A DNA stretch of 64,000 bases from a bacterium. Lineage in GTDB: Bacteria; UBP6; UBA1177. A program made the translations under genes and the position numbers. This document shows positions 24,272-32,766 of this stretch, piece after piece. The stretch spans positions 1-64,000 of the forward strand of contig JAGCNV010000097.1 of assembly GCA_017645765.1 (NCBI GenBank). Direction: 5' to 3'. Position 1 is the stretch's first letter, and each line of letters begins with the position of its first letter. The notes under the pieces were generated by a model that had not been told where the DNA came from, did not search any database, and worked only from the letters and a program-made list of their open reading frames with translations.

Positions 24272-25191
24272 CAATTCCAAAAATCTCAATAATCATACCT
24301 ATTTACAATGTCGAAAGATATTTGAGAGAATGCCTTGACTCGTGCATAAACCAAACTTTGGAGGATATCGAGATCATCTGTGTTGACGATTGCTCGCCCG
24401 ACAACTCAATCAAAATTTTGGAAGAATATAAGCAAAAAGATTCAAGAATTAAGATTTTCCGGCATGAAAAAAACAAAAACTTGGGAGCATCACGCAACAC
24501 CGGTTTAACCAACGCAACAGGCGAATACATCTGGTTTGTTGACAGTGATGATTTTATTGACAACACTAAAGCCTGCCAGATCCTTTATGATGCTATAAAA
24601 GAATTTAATGTTGACATGCTGTGTTTCAGCGCACTAAAATTTGTGGATACTGAAAATAAACGCCGATTTATTTATGACAAATATTATCATCAGGGTGTTC
24701 AGATCAACAAAATTTATCATCCGAAAATTAATTGGAAAGAAATAAAGTTTGCCAATTTAAATGTTTCTGCGTGTATGTACCTAACAAAAACAAGCGTGAT
24801 TCAAAATTTCAGATTCCGCGAAGGCGTCTGGCATGAAGACACTGATTTTACTCCGATTCTGTTAGCATCTGTAAATTCATTCTCTTACATACCATACACA
24901 GCTTATTTCTATCGTACAAACCAAGCTTCAATAATGCAAACTTCTATGTCACAAAAAAGATTGGAAGACTATATTGCTGTTGCCAAATCTTTAGATAAAT
25001 TTGTCCAAGATAACAAAATCAAAAAACAGCATTTTTTATATAAGCATTTAAATACAATGATATTTTGCGCAACAAGAGCTTGCAACGAAAATCCGGATCT
25101 TAAGCCGGACAACTTTGATAAGTTGTTGCAATTACAGAAAAAGCACTACAATTTAAGGCAATGGTTAAGAAAATTATTAAAAAAGAAATAA
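24268..25191 (+). CDS. GT2 glycosyltransferase (paralogue of the gene at 20364)
   Basis: The start at 24268 overlaps the fucosyltransferase stop as ATGA and gives MTIPKISIIIPIYNVERYL. The DXD is YIWFVDSDDFID near residue 90. From the N terminus to about residue 125 it is nearly identical to the protein at 20364, including VDDCSPDNSIKIL and KQKDSRIKIFR. The C-terminal part is shorter and ends in the basic RQWLRKLLKKK, likely a membrane-surface anchor. The stop is followed by one T and then ATG of the next gene. Confidence 0.87.
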   Translation: MTIPKISIIIPIYNVERYLRECLDSCINQTLEDIEIICVDDCSPDNSIKILEEYKQKDSRIKIFRHEKNKNLGASRNTGLTNATGEYIWFVDSDDFIDNTKACQILYDAIKEFNVDMLCFSALKFVDTENKRRFIYDKYYHQGVQINKIYHPKINWKEIKFANLNVSACMYLTKTSVIQNFRFREGVWHEDTDFTPILLASVNSFSYIPYTAYFYRTNQASIMQTSMSQKRLEDYIAVAKSLDKFVQDNKIKKQHFLYKHLNTMIFCATRACNENPDLKPDNFDKLLQLQKKHYNLRQWLRKLLKKK

Positions 25192-25192
25192 T

Positions 25193-26206
25193 ATGACTAA
25201 CCCTCCAATTCTCTCAGTTTTAATGCCGGTTTTCAATTCAGAGCTTTTTGTCGCAGAAGCAGTAGAAAGTATCTTGAACCAGACATTTAAAGATTTTGAA
25301 TTTCTAATCTTGGACGACGCGTCGACCGATAAAAGTTTTGAAATTATTAAAGAATTTGAAAAGAGAGATTCTCGAATAAAAGTTTTCCAAAATGAAAACA
25401 ATCTCGGGGTTGTAGAATCGCGCAACAAACTCATAAATATTTCAAAAGGAAAATATATCGCATGGCTTGATAGCGACGACATTGCATTTGAAAACAGATT
25501 TGAAAAACAGATAAATTTTTTGGAAGCACATCCTGAAATCGGAATGGCAGGGGCATATCCTGTAATCATTGATGAAAACGGCAAAAAAACAGGAAAATGG
25601 TGGTTTGAAACAGATACTCAAAAACTGAAAATCGAACTGTTTTTTCACTCTCCGTTTTTAAGTTCTTCGGTTATGATAAGAAAAAGTTGTCTCCCACAAA
25701 ATTTCTATGATTCAAAGTTTACAGTGGCAGAAGATTTTGATCTTTATTCCAAAATTTCAGAAAATTCCGATATCGCCAACATTCCGGAATTCTTGGTAAA
25801 ATACCGAATCAATTCAAAAGGTCTTTCAAAAAGCAACACCGAAAAAATGGAACAGCTTTCCGTTCAGGTTATCAAAGAACATGCCGAAAGACTAGGTATA
25901 AAACTTGAAGAAAACACTATAAAAAATCTGAGAAAATCAAAGACCTCATTAAAAACAGCCTCTGAAGAAGTTGCAGAAATAGAGAAATCACTGATTTTAT
26001 TTAAGAAATTGCTGACTAAAAATGGTCGCTTTGAAGAAACGGCAATTGATGAAGTTATTCAAAAATATTGGTTTGAAACCTGTCGGAAATCCACGCATAA
26101 CGGTCTGAAAATACTTAGAATATCTTTCAAATCAGCCTTGTATTGCAAAAAACTATCTTTGAAGGATAATTGCAGGCTTTTTGTTCGTGCTTTGATAAAA
26201 TATTGA
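25193..26206 (+). CDS. GT2 glycosyltransferase
   Basis: The 337-residue protein has ILSVLMPVFNSELFVAEAVESIL, LDDASTDKSFE and YIAWLDSDDIAFENRF (DXD), with VAEDFDLYSKI later. The C-terminal 80 residues (ETAIDEVIQKYWFETCRKSTHNG then LKILRISFKSALYCKK) have the same outline as the shared module of the enzymes at 17651 and 22355 but are diverged; that is a weak resemblance. It starts two bases after the previous stop. Confidence 0.86.
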   Translation: MTNPPILSVLMPVFNSELFVAEAVESILNQTFKDFEFLILDDASTDKSFEIIKEFEKRDSRIKVFQNENNLGVVESRNKLINISKGKYIAWLDSDDIAFENRFEKQINFLEAHPEIGMAGAYPVIIDENGKKTGKWWFETDTQKLKIELFFHSPFLSSSVMIRKSCLPQNFYDSKFTVAEDFDLYSKISENSDIANIPEFLVKYRINSKGLSKSNTEKMEQLSVQVIKEHAERLGIKLEENTIKNLRKSKTSLKTASEEVAEIEKSLILFKKLLTKNGRFEETAIDEVIQKYWFETCRKSTHNGLKILRISFKSALYCKKLSLKDNCRLFVRALIKY

Positions 26207-26212
26207 GGAAAA

Positions 26213-27121
26213 ATGAACAGAATTCCTGAAATCTCCGTTGCAGTCTGCACATACAATAGATCCGATGTCTTGGGCAAGTGTCTTGATTCATTGGCGAACC
26301 AATCAGCTAATAAAGAACTGTTCGAGGTTTTGATCATAGATAACAATTCAACTGACGGCACGAAAGAAATAGCTGCGGATTTCTGCAAAGAGAACCAGAA
26401 TTTCAGCTATATTTTTGAAGAAAAACAAGGACTTAGCCAAGCACGTAACCGGGCGATAGATGAAGCGAAAGGAATATATTTAGCATATATTGATGATGAT
26501 GCGATTGCCGACAGGGAATGGGTCAAATCAATATTGGACTGCTTTAATCAAACAAATGCGGATGTTATAGGCGGTCCAGTTAAATCTTTTATAGATACAG
26601 AAAAAATCCCACGTTTTTATGATGCAAAAACTCATGATTTTTATTGCGGAGATGAAAGAAAAAGATTGCAACCGCCAAAATTCTCTTTTGGTTTTTCAGG
26701 TTGCAATACCTGCTTCAAGAAATCTCTTTTTGATGAATTTGGCACTTACCTAACAGATTTAGGCATGATCGGCAACAAACAGCGGATGGGCGAAGATTCC
26801 GAAATGGGATACCGCCTGCTTAAAGCCAATAAAATATTTTATTATGAACCGGGAATGAAGATCGACCACCATATCCGAATGAATAACATTACTTTTACAG
26901 GGATTTTAAAACGCTCTTATGATACCGGTATAGAAATAGGAAGGATGATAAGGAACGATCTTTCATTGTTTAAAAAACTGAAAAAAACGGCAGCTCCTTT
27001 TGTCTATGCTTTTGAGTTTTTATTTCTTTTTCCGTTTTACTGGATAAAAGGACCTTGGTTTTTTGCGAAAAAACTAGGAAACATCTTTTTCGCTTTTGGA
27101 GTTGCAATAAATGTCTGGTAG
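26213..27121 (+). CDS. GT2 glycosyltransferase
   Basis: The 302-residue protein starts EISVAVCTYNRSDVLGKCLDSL, then LIIDNNSTDGT, and carries the catalytic AYIDDDAIADREWV (D-D-D). The middle GCNTCFKKSLFDEFG and GEDSEMGYRLLKA are the ED-x-E block of GT2. Its C-terminal part has LFKKLKKTAAPFVYAFEFLFLFPFYWI, probably a membrane hairpin. GAGGAAAA precedes the ATG. The end overlaps the next gene by 11 bp. It differs from the other GT2s in the locus, so a different linkage is likely. Confidence 0.86.
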   Translation: MNRIPEISVAVCTYNRSDVLGKCLDSLANQSANKELFEVLIIDNNSTDGTKEIAADFCKENQNFSYIFEEKQGLSQARNRAIDEAKGIYLAYIDDDAIADREWVKSILDCFNQTNADVIGGPVKSFIDTEKIPRFYDAKTHDFYCGDERKRLQPPKFSFGFSGCNTCFKKSLFDEFGTYLTDLGMIGNKQRMGEDSEMGYRLLKANKIFYYEPGMKIDHHIRMNNITFTGILKRSYDTGIEIGRMIRNDLSLFKKLKKTAAPFVYAFEFLFLFPFYWIKGPWFFAKKLGNIFFAFGVAINVW

Positions 27122-28016
27122 CAAATTAATAGAAAAACTCTTTAACTTCACCTATGAACTCGGGAGAATCGGCAAGAAAAATATTTATCCTTCAGCCATT
27201 TTGCCAGACGTTGAAGGGAACTCTCTTTTAAAGCAAAAAATTGAGGAAAATATGCCGTTTATGGCAACAAGATTCGGTGCCAATGAAATAAATTATGCCT
27301 ACAGGCTATTCCATGGTTTGAGGATTCCTTTCAAATTCAGAAAATCAATCGCAAATACAGGCTTTTTCCCGATAAACGACAAAAAACTGCTTGAGAAATT
27401 TTCGGAGATATACCTTGTCTCGGCTGCTGATAGCGACATTCTGGGTGTGTGGAATTCTTCAGAATACGAAGGAGCGGCAGTTTCCGAATTCTGCCCGACA
27501 GCAGCTTTGACACGACTGACGGCTCTTGAACCATATTACTTTGAAAATCCGTGGAGCACAGCTCTTAAAAACAAAAAAGTCCTTGTTATTCACCCTTTTG
27601 CGAAAACGATAGAAAAGCAGTATGCAAAAAGAGAACAACTATTTGAAAACAAAGAAGTTTTGCCCGATTTTGAACTTATTACATTTAAGGCAGAAAACAC
27701 CATTTTCGGGCATGACAAATTTAAAAACTGGTTTGAAGTTTTTGATTATTCCTGCGAGCAGATCTCAAAAATAAATTTTGATATTGCGATTATCGGGGCT
27801 GGAGCATACGGACTTCCGCTCGCCTCTTTCATCAAAAAAACAGGAAAACAGGCAGTCCACATGGCCGGAGCCACACAGATCCTCTTCGGGATAAAAGGCA
27901 AAAGATGGGATGAACACCCAACAATATCAAAACTTTACAATGAATATTGGGTTCGCCCGGCTGCTGATGAAACACCAGCGGAATGCAAAAAAGTGGAAAA
28001 AGGATGTTACTGGTAG
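27111..28016 (+). CDS. Putative GT-D-type glycosyltransferase of the polysaccharide locus
   Basis: The 301-residue protein contains FMATRFGANEINYAYR, then KKVLVIHPFAKTIEKQY, IAIIGAGAYGLPLASFIKK and GKQAVHMAGATQILFGIKGKRWDE. This series recurs in proteins of O-antigen loci with no name; the opening R-F-G-x-x-E recalls the R-x-G-D-G-E motif of DUF1792 (GT-D fold). The call is by motif memory and remains a hypothesis; a methyl- or other transferase with a Rossmann core would also fit the G-A-G-A-Y-G motif. It overlaps the previous gene by 11 bp. Confidence 0.55.
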   Translation: MSGSKLIEKLFNFTYELGRIGKKNIYPSAILPDVEGNSLLKQKIEENMPFMATRFGANEINYAYRLFHGLRIPFKFRKSIANTGFFPINDKKLLEKFSEIYLVSAADSDILGVWNSSEYEGAAVSEFCPTAALTRLTALEPYYFENPWSTALKNKKVLVIHPFAKTIEKQYAKREQLFENKEVLPDFELITFKAENTIFGHDKFKNWFEVFDYSCEQISKINFDIAIIGAGAYGLPLASFIKKTGKQAVHMAGATQILFGIKGKRWDEHPTISKLYNEYWVRPAADETPAECKKVEKGCYW

Positions 28017-28025
28017 GAGATAAGA

Positions 28026-28946
28026 ATGACTGACCTCGCGCCGATAGTTTTTTTCGTATACAACCGTCCGAAACACACGGAAACTGTGCTGAACGCACTA
28101 AAGAAAAATACTCTTGCCGAAGATTCAATTCTTTATGTTTTTTCGGATGCGGCAAAAAAGGAAAAAGACTTTGAAAATGTGAATAAAGTTCGCGAAATCA
28201 TCAATAAAATCGATGGTTTTAAAGAAGTTTTCGTCACCGAAGCAAAGACAAACATCGGGTGTGCCGATTCCATAATTTCAGGCATCACCAAGGTCATAAA
28301 CGAGCACGGAAAAGCGATAATCATTGAAGATGACATTCTCACCGCCCCCAATTTTCTCGAATTCATGAACGAAGCTCTGTGTAAATACGAAAACGATGAA
28401 AGAATTTTCTCGATTTCGGGATACAACGTTCCGATGCAGATTCCGGAAAGTTGGAAATCCCCTGTTTTTCTGACATACCGCTATTCAAGCTGGGGCTGGG
28501 CAACTTGGAAAGACCGCTGGAGTGAAGCCGACTGGGATGTTTTGGGATGGCAGGAAATATTCACCGATAAAACCAAAAACAAGCTTTTCAGAAGAGGCGG
28601 AGACGACCTTCCTTATATTCTGAGAGCACAGATGAACGGAACGATTGATGCATGGGATATCCGCTGGTATTACAGCCACTATTCAAAAAACCGTTTTACT
28701 GTTTTTCCGGCATATTCTTTTGTAGAAAACATCGGTTTCGACGGCAGCGGGATCCACTGCGGAAAAGCGGGAAAAGCCCCGAACAAGCCTGTGATTGCCC
28801 AGAACGGTGAAAAAATCGTTCTGCCTGATGCTTTAGAATTTGATGAAGAAATGAACAAACTTTTTGTTTCGAGATACAGATACACTTTCAAGGATAAGCT
28901 GCGCCGCTTCCTGAAAGAGCTCCTTCACTACAAAATCAACAGCTAA
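28026..28946 (+). CDS. GT13/GNT-I-like glycosyltransferase
   Basis: The 306-residue protein begins LAPIVFFVYNRPKHTETVLNAL, has SILYVFSDAAKK, and EHGKAIIIEDDILTAPNFLEFMNEAL, where E-D-D is the metal-binding motif of the GNT-I-like GT-A fold. SWGWATWKDRW follows in the acceptor region. This subfamily is common in bacterial polysaccharide loci and is usually annotated as sugar transferase. TAGGAGA before the start is a good ribosome binding site. The last 4 bases overlap the convergent FAD protein gene. It is the last gene of the plus-strand run. Confidence 0.82.
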   Translation: MTDLAPIVFFVYNRPKHTETVLNALKKNTLAEDSILYVFSDAAKKEKDFENVNKVREIINKIDGFKEVFVTEAKTNIGCADSIISGITKVINEHGKAIIIEDDILTAPNFLEFMNEALCKYENDERIFSISGYNVPMQIPESWKSPVFLTYRYSSWGWATWKDRWSEADWDVLGWQEIFTDKTKNKLFRRGGDDLPYILRAQMNGTIDAWDIRWYYSHYSKNRFTVFPAYSFVENIGFDGSGIHCGKAGKAPNKPVIAQNGEKIVLPDALEFDEEMNKLFVSRYRYTFKDKLRRFLKELLHYKINS

Positions 28947-30241
28947 CCTTCCCCTTTCACCGCCTTCATCCCGTCCAGAATGGCGTCTTCCATCGCAGAA
29001 TATGTCCATTTTCCGTATCTTCCGGCGAGTTTGACGGAGTTTTCGGCGCACCACTTTTCGATGACTGCCATGTCGTCGAAATATTCTTTGTGGTAAATCA
29101 CGTATCCGGCATCGATCTTGCGGTAATCCATGAATTCGATGTCGTTTTCGGAACTGATGAGTCCCATCGCAAGGAGGAGCTCAACGCTTTTTCTGTAGAA
29201 AAGTTCCGTGTCGATATTTTCTTCCTGATGGGTGAATTCGATGTAGGCGCTCCCTTTGCCAACAGGTGACAACTTACTGTAAATATTTGAAAAAGATCCC
29301 ACGCGATAAGGCATGAACTTTTCTTCCGGGATGTAGAACCAGTGCCCCGTGTGTCCGCACGGCTTCTTGAAAGCGACGTTGAAATAGCTAACATGCGCGA
29401 TTTTCAGTCTGTCTGCAATTTCGTGTGCCCGAAGCTCTGCCGAATTGGTCAGAAGTTTCAGAAATTTGTTGAGCGGAATCGTGTTAATGAGTGTTTCATA
29501 CTCGATTTCCGTGCCATTACTAAGCTTTGCAAATTTCTTTGAAGTGTCGATTGAAACAGGCTCTGCGTTGAAAATGAATTTCTCTTTTTCGCAGAGGTCA
29601 AAAAGGCGTTCCGGAAGCTCGCCTATGCCGTTTTCTTTGGGATAGAAAAATTTTGCGTTATAGCCGATATTTTTTTGCTCAGGCGCAGTCACGGCACCTT
29701 CTATCACCTGCTCCAGCGTGGGTTTCGGCACATAATAGTCGCACCAGTGGCTCGCATAGTCCTTCGGGTGGACAGTGTAGATCTTCGTGTTGTAGGGGAT
29801 CATGAAATGCTTTGAAATTCCTTCTCCGAGATAGGCCATGCACCATTCGTAGAAATTTTCACCAGCCTTCGACTTGTCGTTTTCGTAGTATGCTTTGACA
29901 AAGCCTAAAACGCACTCTTTTATCACCTGCGGCGGCAAGCCGAAAGTGTTAGACTGAAAAGGATACTGCGTGAAAACGTTGTGCGAAAAGACAAAAGTTT
30001 TGCGCTCTATTTCAACTGTATTTTGCCCGAAAAGCCGCGTCATCAGTGAACGAACCTCGGAAGTTTTCACGTGAAACCAATGCCCGGTCTGGTCAAAAAT
30101 AAAGCCGTTTTTATGCTCGCTCGTACATATCCCGCCGACATGGTCACTCTTCTCGACAACGATAAAATCACTTCCTTTTGCGTGATACGCAGCCGACAAA
30201 CCGGTGAGCCCCGCACCTAAAATCAAAGTTTTTGTTTTCAT
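28943..30241 (-). CDS. FAD-dependent NAD(P)-binding-fold protein, UDP-galactopyranose mutase/PPO-like
   Basis: The 432-residue protein begins KTLILGAGLTGLSAAYHAKG (FAD-binding GxGxxG) and has FIVVEKSDHVGGICTSE and FIFDQTGHWFH. Later YETLINTIPLNKFL and YIEFTHQEENID fit the flavin amine oxidase/UGM superfamily. The C-terminal KLAGRYGKWTYSAMEDAILDG matches the second flavin-contact region of UDP-galactopyranose mutase-like and related proteins (W-x-Y-x-x-M-D/E). Such proteins appear in polysaccharide loci with an unknown substrate. True UGM is shorter (about 370-390), so a UGM function is not assumed. It overlaps the GT13-like gene tail-to-tail. Confidence 0.72.
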   Translation of the reverse strand: MKTKTLILGAGLTGLSAAYHAKGSDFIVVEKSDHVGGICTSEHKNGFIFDQTGHWFHVKTSEVRSLMTRLFGQNTVEIERKTFVFSHNVFTQYPFQSNTFGLPPQVIKECVLGFVKAYYENDKSKAGENFYEWCMAYLGEGISKHFMIPYNTKIYTVHPKDYASHWCDYYVPKPTLEQVIEGAVTAPEQKNIGYNAKFFYPKENGIGELPERLFDLCEKEKFIFNAEPVSIDTSKKFAKLSNGTEIEYETLINTIPLNKFLKLLTNSAELRAHEIADRLKIAHVSYFNVAFKKPCGHTGHWFYIPEEKFMPYRVGSFSNIYSKLSPVGKGSAYIEFTHQEENIDTELFYRKSVELLLAMGLISSENDIEFMDYRKIDAGYVIYHKEYFDDMAVIEKWCAENSVKLAGRYGKWTYSAMEDAILDGMKAVKGEG

Positions 30242-30251
30242 GCTTACACCT

Positions 30252-30704
30252 CTACTTCAAATCGGCCCAGCTTTCGCCAGTTTCGTAGTTGACATCGAGC
30301 GGAACATCGAAAACTTTGCCCGCTTCACGCATTTTTTCGGCGCATTTTTCGGCGATATCGAGCCTGTTTTCGGGGATCTCGATGATGAGTTCGTCGTGGA
30401 TCTGGAGCAGAATCCGCGCTTCAGGGCATTCCAGCTGCAACATTTTGTAAACGAGGACGGTTCCCTGCTTGATGATGTCGGCGGCGGTTCCCTGGATCAC
30501 GGTATTAACTGCCATTCTTTCGCCCGATTTCGCGATATTTTTATTACTTTCGGCAAGTTCCGGAATATAACGCCGGCGGCCGAAGTAAGTTTCAACGTAT
30601 CCGTTTTCTCTCGCCTCACGTATCGTGCCGTCGATAAACTGCTTGATCTTCGGATAGCATGCGAAGTAGTTGTCGATGTATTTTTTCGCAAAAGCGATAT
30701 CCAC
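30252..30704 (-). pseudogene. polA: C-terminal piece of DNA polymerase I, cut off by an in-frame stop
   Basis: Reading the same frame on from the stop at 30728-30726 gives seven codons KLSVDTG, then a GTG at 30704 and MDIAFAKKYIDNYF through QIHDELIIEIPE (motif C with the catalytic Asp) to the C-terminal NYETGESWADLK. It is 150 residues from the GTG and contains the palm/fingers end of family A polymerases (QGTAADIIKQ is motif 6-like). No Shine-Dalgarno precedes the GTG, so separate translation is doubtful. It is in frame with the upstream part, so a single base change would restore a complete gene. Confidence 0.9.
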
Positions 30705-30725
30705 GCCGGTATCGACCGAAAGTTT

Positions 30726-30728
30726 TTA
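30726..30728 (-). other. In-frame TAA interrupting polA
   Basis: On the minus strand GGATTGCAGGCATAAAAACT reads G-L-Q-A-stop-K. Family members have an aromatic residue (Tyr or Phe) at this place (YG-x-x-A-F/Y-x-L-S), so TAC or TAT changed to TAA would explain it. Upstream and downstream frames are the same. Confidence 0.9.
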
Positions 30729-32747
30729 TGCCTGCAATCCGTAGATTATTCCGAAGTTTACAGCCTTTGCGTTGCGGCGCATCTCTTTGTCCACAAATTC
30801 GGGCATCGTGCCGAAAATAGCGGCTGCAGTGCGGGTGTGAATGTCCTCGCCGTGCCTGAAAGCCTCGATAAATTCAGGTTCCTGGCTGAGTGCGGCAAGA
30901 ATTCTGAGCTCGATCTGACTGTAATCCAAAGATAAAAGCTTAAACCCTTTTTCGGCGACAAAAAGTCCGCGTATCTTCTGCCCGTCCTCGGTTCTCGTCG
31001 GGATATTCTGCAAGTTCGGTTCCCTACTCGCAAGTCTTCCTGTTGCAGCGAAAGTAACAATGTAAGAAGTGTGGAGCCTTCCGTCCGATGCAGTTTTCGC
31101 GGCGATAGGCTCGAGGTAAGTAGATACGAGTTTGGAGTATTTTCTGTTTTCGATAATCAGTTTCGGAAGCGGATGGTCGTTTTCCTCGGCAACTTTTTCA
31201 AGAATATCGTGCCCTGTGCTGTAGCCTGTTTTCGTCTTTTTACCCCCTTTGAGCTGAAGTTTGTCAAACAGAATTTCGGCAAGCTGCTTCGGTGAATTGG
31301 GATTGAAAACAGTCCCCGCAGCTTCATAGATCTGCCTGGTCAGCTCATTTATTTTACTTACGAATTCGGCTTTCAAAGCGGCTGTTTTGGCAAGATCGAC
31401 TTTTATTCCGTTCTGCTCCATTGCTCTGACTACTTCAAGGTGCGGCATCTCGATTCCGTTTATCAGGAAAGATTTGTCGGCTTCTTTCTGCCCGATCTCG
31501 GCGCGGAGTTTTTCCAGAAACGCGAAAAATGATTCCTGAGACTCTCTGTTTACCTGCTCGAAACCTAAAGCTTCAGCGATTTCATCGGGCGAATATCCAT
31601 GACGGCCGCTGTCATGGCAGAAGTAGTAGATCTGCAGATCGATGAATTTGATCCCAGCTGGAAACGGCGCGTCCAAAAACTCTTTCACATCGAAAGAATA
31701 AACTGTCGAGCCTTCCGGCAAATCTTTTATGTCGCACGGCATAAATTTACCCTCTTTTGCGACATAAAAACTGCCGTAAAAGGTGCATCCGTAAAGGGTT
31801 TCAGAGTTTTTCAGCTCAAAATCGCCATCTTCCCATTTTTCATGAAGCTCGAAAACTTTTTTCGGTTCGGGAGCTGCTTTTGGTTCAGCAGAAAAATCGC
31901 TTTCTATTTTTTTCATGATCGACCTGAAACCCAGTTCTGAGCATAGTTTCGTGAGTTTTTCGACATCCGGTTTTTCCCAGGGATCGAAACATTTTTTGCA
32001 GCCTTCCAAATTTACCGACGAATCGAGTTTTATAAGAAATTTCGAGAATTCAAACTGCTCCTTATTTTCCGTAAAACCCTTTTGCAATGCAGGTTTCAGC
32101 TCATTCAGATTCTGGTAAATATTGTCAGCCGAGCCGTATTTGTTGAGAAGTTCAGCAGCCGTTTTAAGACCGACTTTCGGCATTCCCGGAACATTGTCGG
32201 AACTATCGCCCAAAAGAGCCAAAAAATCGAGCATCTGATCAGGCAGAACGCCGTATTTTTCCTTAACGCCCTCGGTATCGATGATTTTATCCTTCATGCT
32301 GTCGTACATTCTGACGTTTCCGCCAACAAGCTGCATCAAGTCCTTGTCGGAAGAGACGATGATGATTTCCTTTTCAGGATTGTTCGCAACGATCGAAGCG
32401 ATAACGTCGTCAGCCTCGAAACCGTCTGAAGCGAAAACAGGAATATTGAGCGCGTGAAGCATCGGTTCGATCAGCTCGAACTGCGATTTCAGGTCAGGAT
32501 CGACCTCTTTTCTGTTCGCCTTGTATTCAGGGTAAGCCTTTTTTCTGAAAGTCTCGGTCTTGCTGTCAAGCGCGGCGACTGCAGCGAAACCTTCAAACTT
32601 TGAAATCGTCCTGAGAAACATATTGATAAATCCGTAAATTGCATTCACCGGTCTTCCGTCAGGCGAAGTCATCGGCGGCAGCGCGTGAAAAGCCCTGAAA
32701 ATATAAGAACTCACATCAAGAATCGCGATCTTTCCCTCGTTTTGCAT
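30726..32747 (-). CDS. polA: DNA polymerase I, N-terminal part (5' nuclease and half of the polymerase)
   Basis: Family A polymerase of DNA repair and Okazaki fragment processing. The start is the ATG at 32747, preceded by GAGGAGG; an upstream in-frame ATG is rejected. Residues 1 to about 290 are the 5'-3' exonuclease (ILDVSSYIFRAFHALPP, SDGFEADDVIAS, VSSDKDLMQLV, GDSSDNVPG). The middle domain has no recognisable D-x-E of a 3'-5' proofreading exonuclease. The polymerase domain begins near residue 480 with TVFNPNSPKQLAEIL, has SREPNLQNIPTR and LSLDYSQIELRILA (motif A), and stops right after RRNAKAVNFGIIYG (motif B). At 673 residues it lacks motif C, so it cannot polymerise unless the stop is read through; the 5' nuclease would remain. 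Confidence 0.93.
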   Translation of the reverse strand: MQNEGKIAILDVSSYIFRAFHALPPMTSPDGRPVNAIYGFINMFLRTISKFEGFAAVAALDSKTETFRKKAYPEYKANRKEVDPDLKSQFELIEPMLHALNIPVFASDGFEADDVIASIVANNPEKEIIIVSSDKDLMQLVGGNVRMYDSMKDKIIDTEGVKEKYGVLPDQMLDFLALLGDSSDNVPGMPKVGLKTAAELLNKYGSADNIYQNLNELKPALQKGFTENKEQFEFSKFLIKLDSSVNLEGCKKCFDPWEKPDVEKLTKLCSELGFRSIMKKIESDFSAEPKAAPEPKKVFELHEKWEDGDFELKNSETLYGCTFYGSFYVAKEGKFMPCDIKDLPEGSTVYSFDVKEFLDAPFPAGIKFIDLQIYYFCHDSGRHGYSPDEIAEALGFEQVNRESQESFFAFLEKLRAEIGQKEADKSFLINGIEMPHLEVVRAMEQNGIKVDLAKTAALKAEFVSKINELTRQIYEAAGTVFNPNSPKQLAEILFDKLQLKGGKKTKTGYSTGHDILEKVAEENDHPLPKLIIENRKYSKLVSTYLEPIAAKTASDGRLHTSYIVTFAATGRLASREPNLQNIPTRTEDGQKIRGLFVAEKGFKLLSLDYSQIELRILAALSQEPEFIEAFRHGEDIHTRTAAAIFGTMPEFVDKEMRRNAKAVNFGIIYGLQA

Positions 32748-32766
32748 TGCTTCCTCCTCAAAAAAA

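Noticed and set aside
30252-30704. Frameshift in polA
   Set aside because: Both parts are in the same frame (seven codons between stop and GTG), so this is a single stop codon, not an indel.
30726-30728. Stop-codon reassignment in this organism
   Set aside because: TAA ends many complete genes here at the normal family C terminus, e.g. hsdR at 3163 and wzm at 13825, so reassignment is unlikely.
30204-32429. Long plus-strand ORFs opposite polA
   Set aside because: They are reverse-complement shadows of polA codons and have no ribosome binding sites or family motifs.
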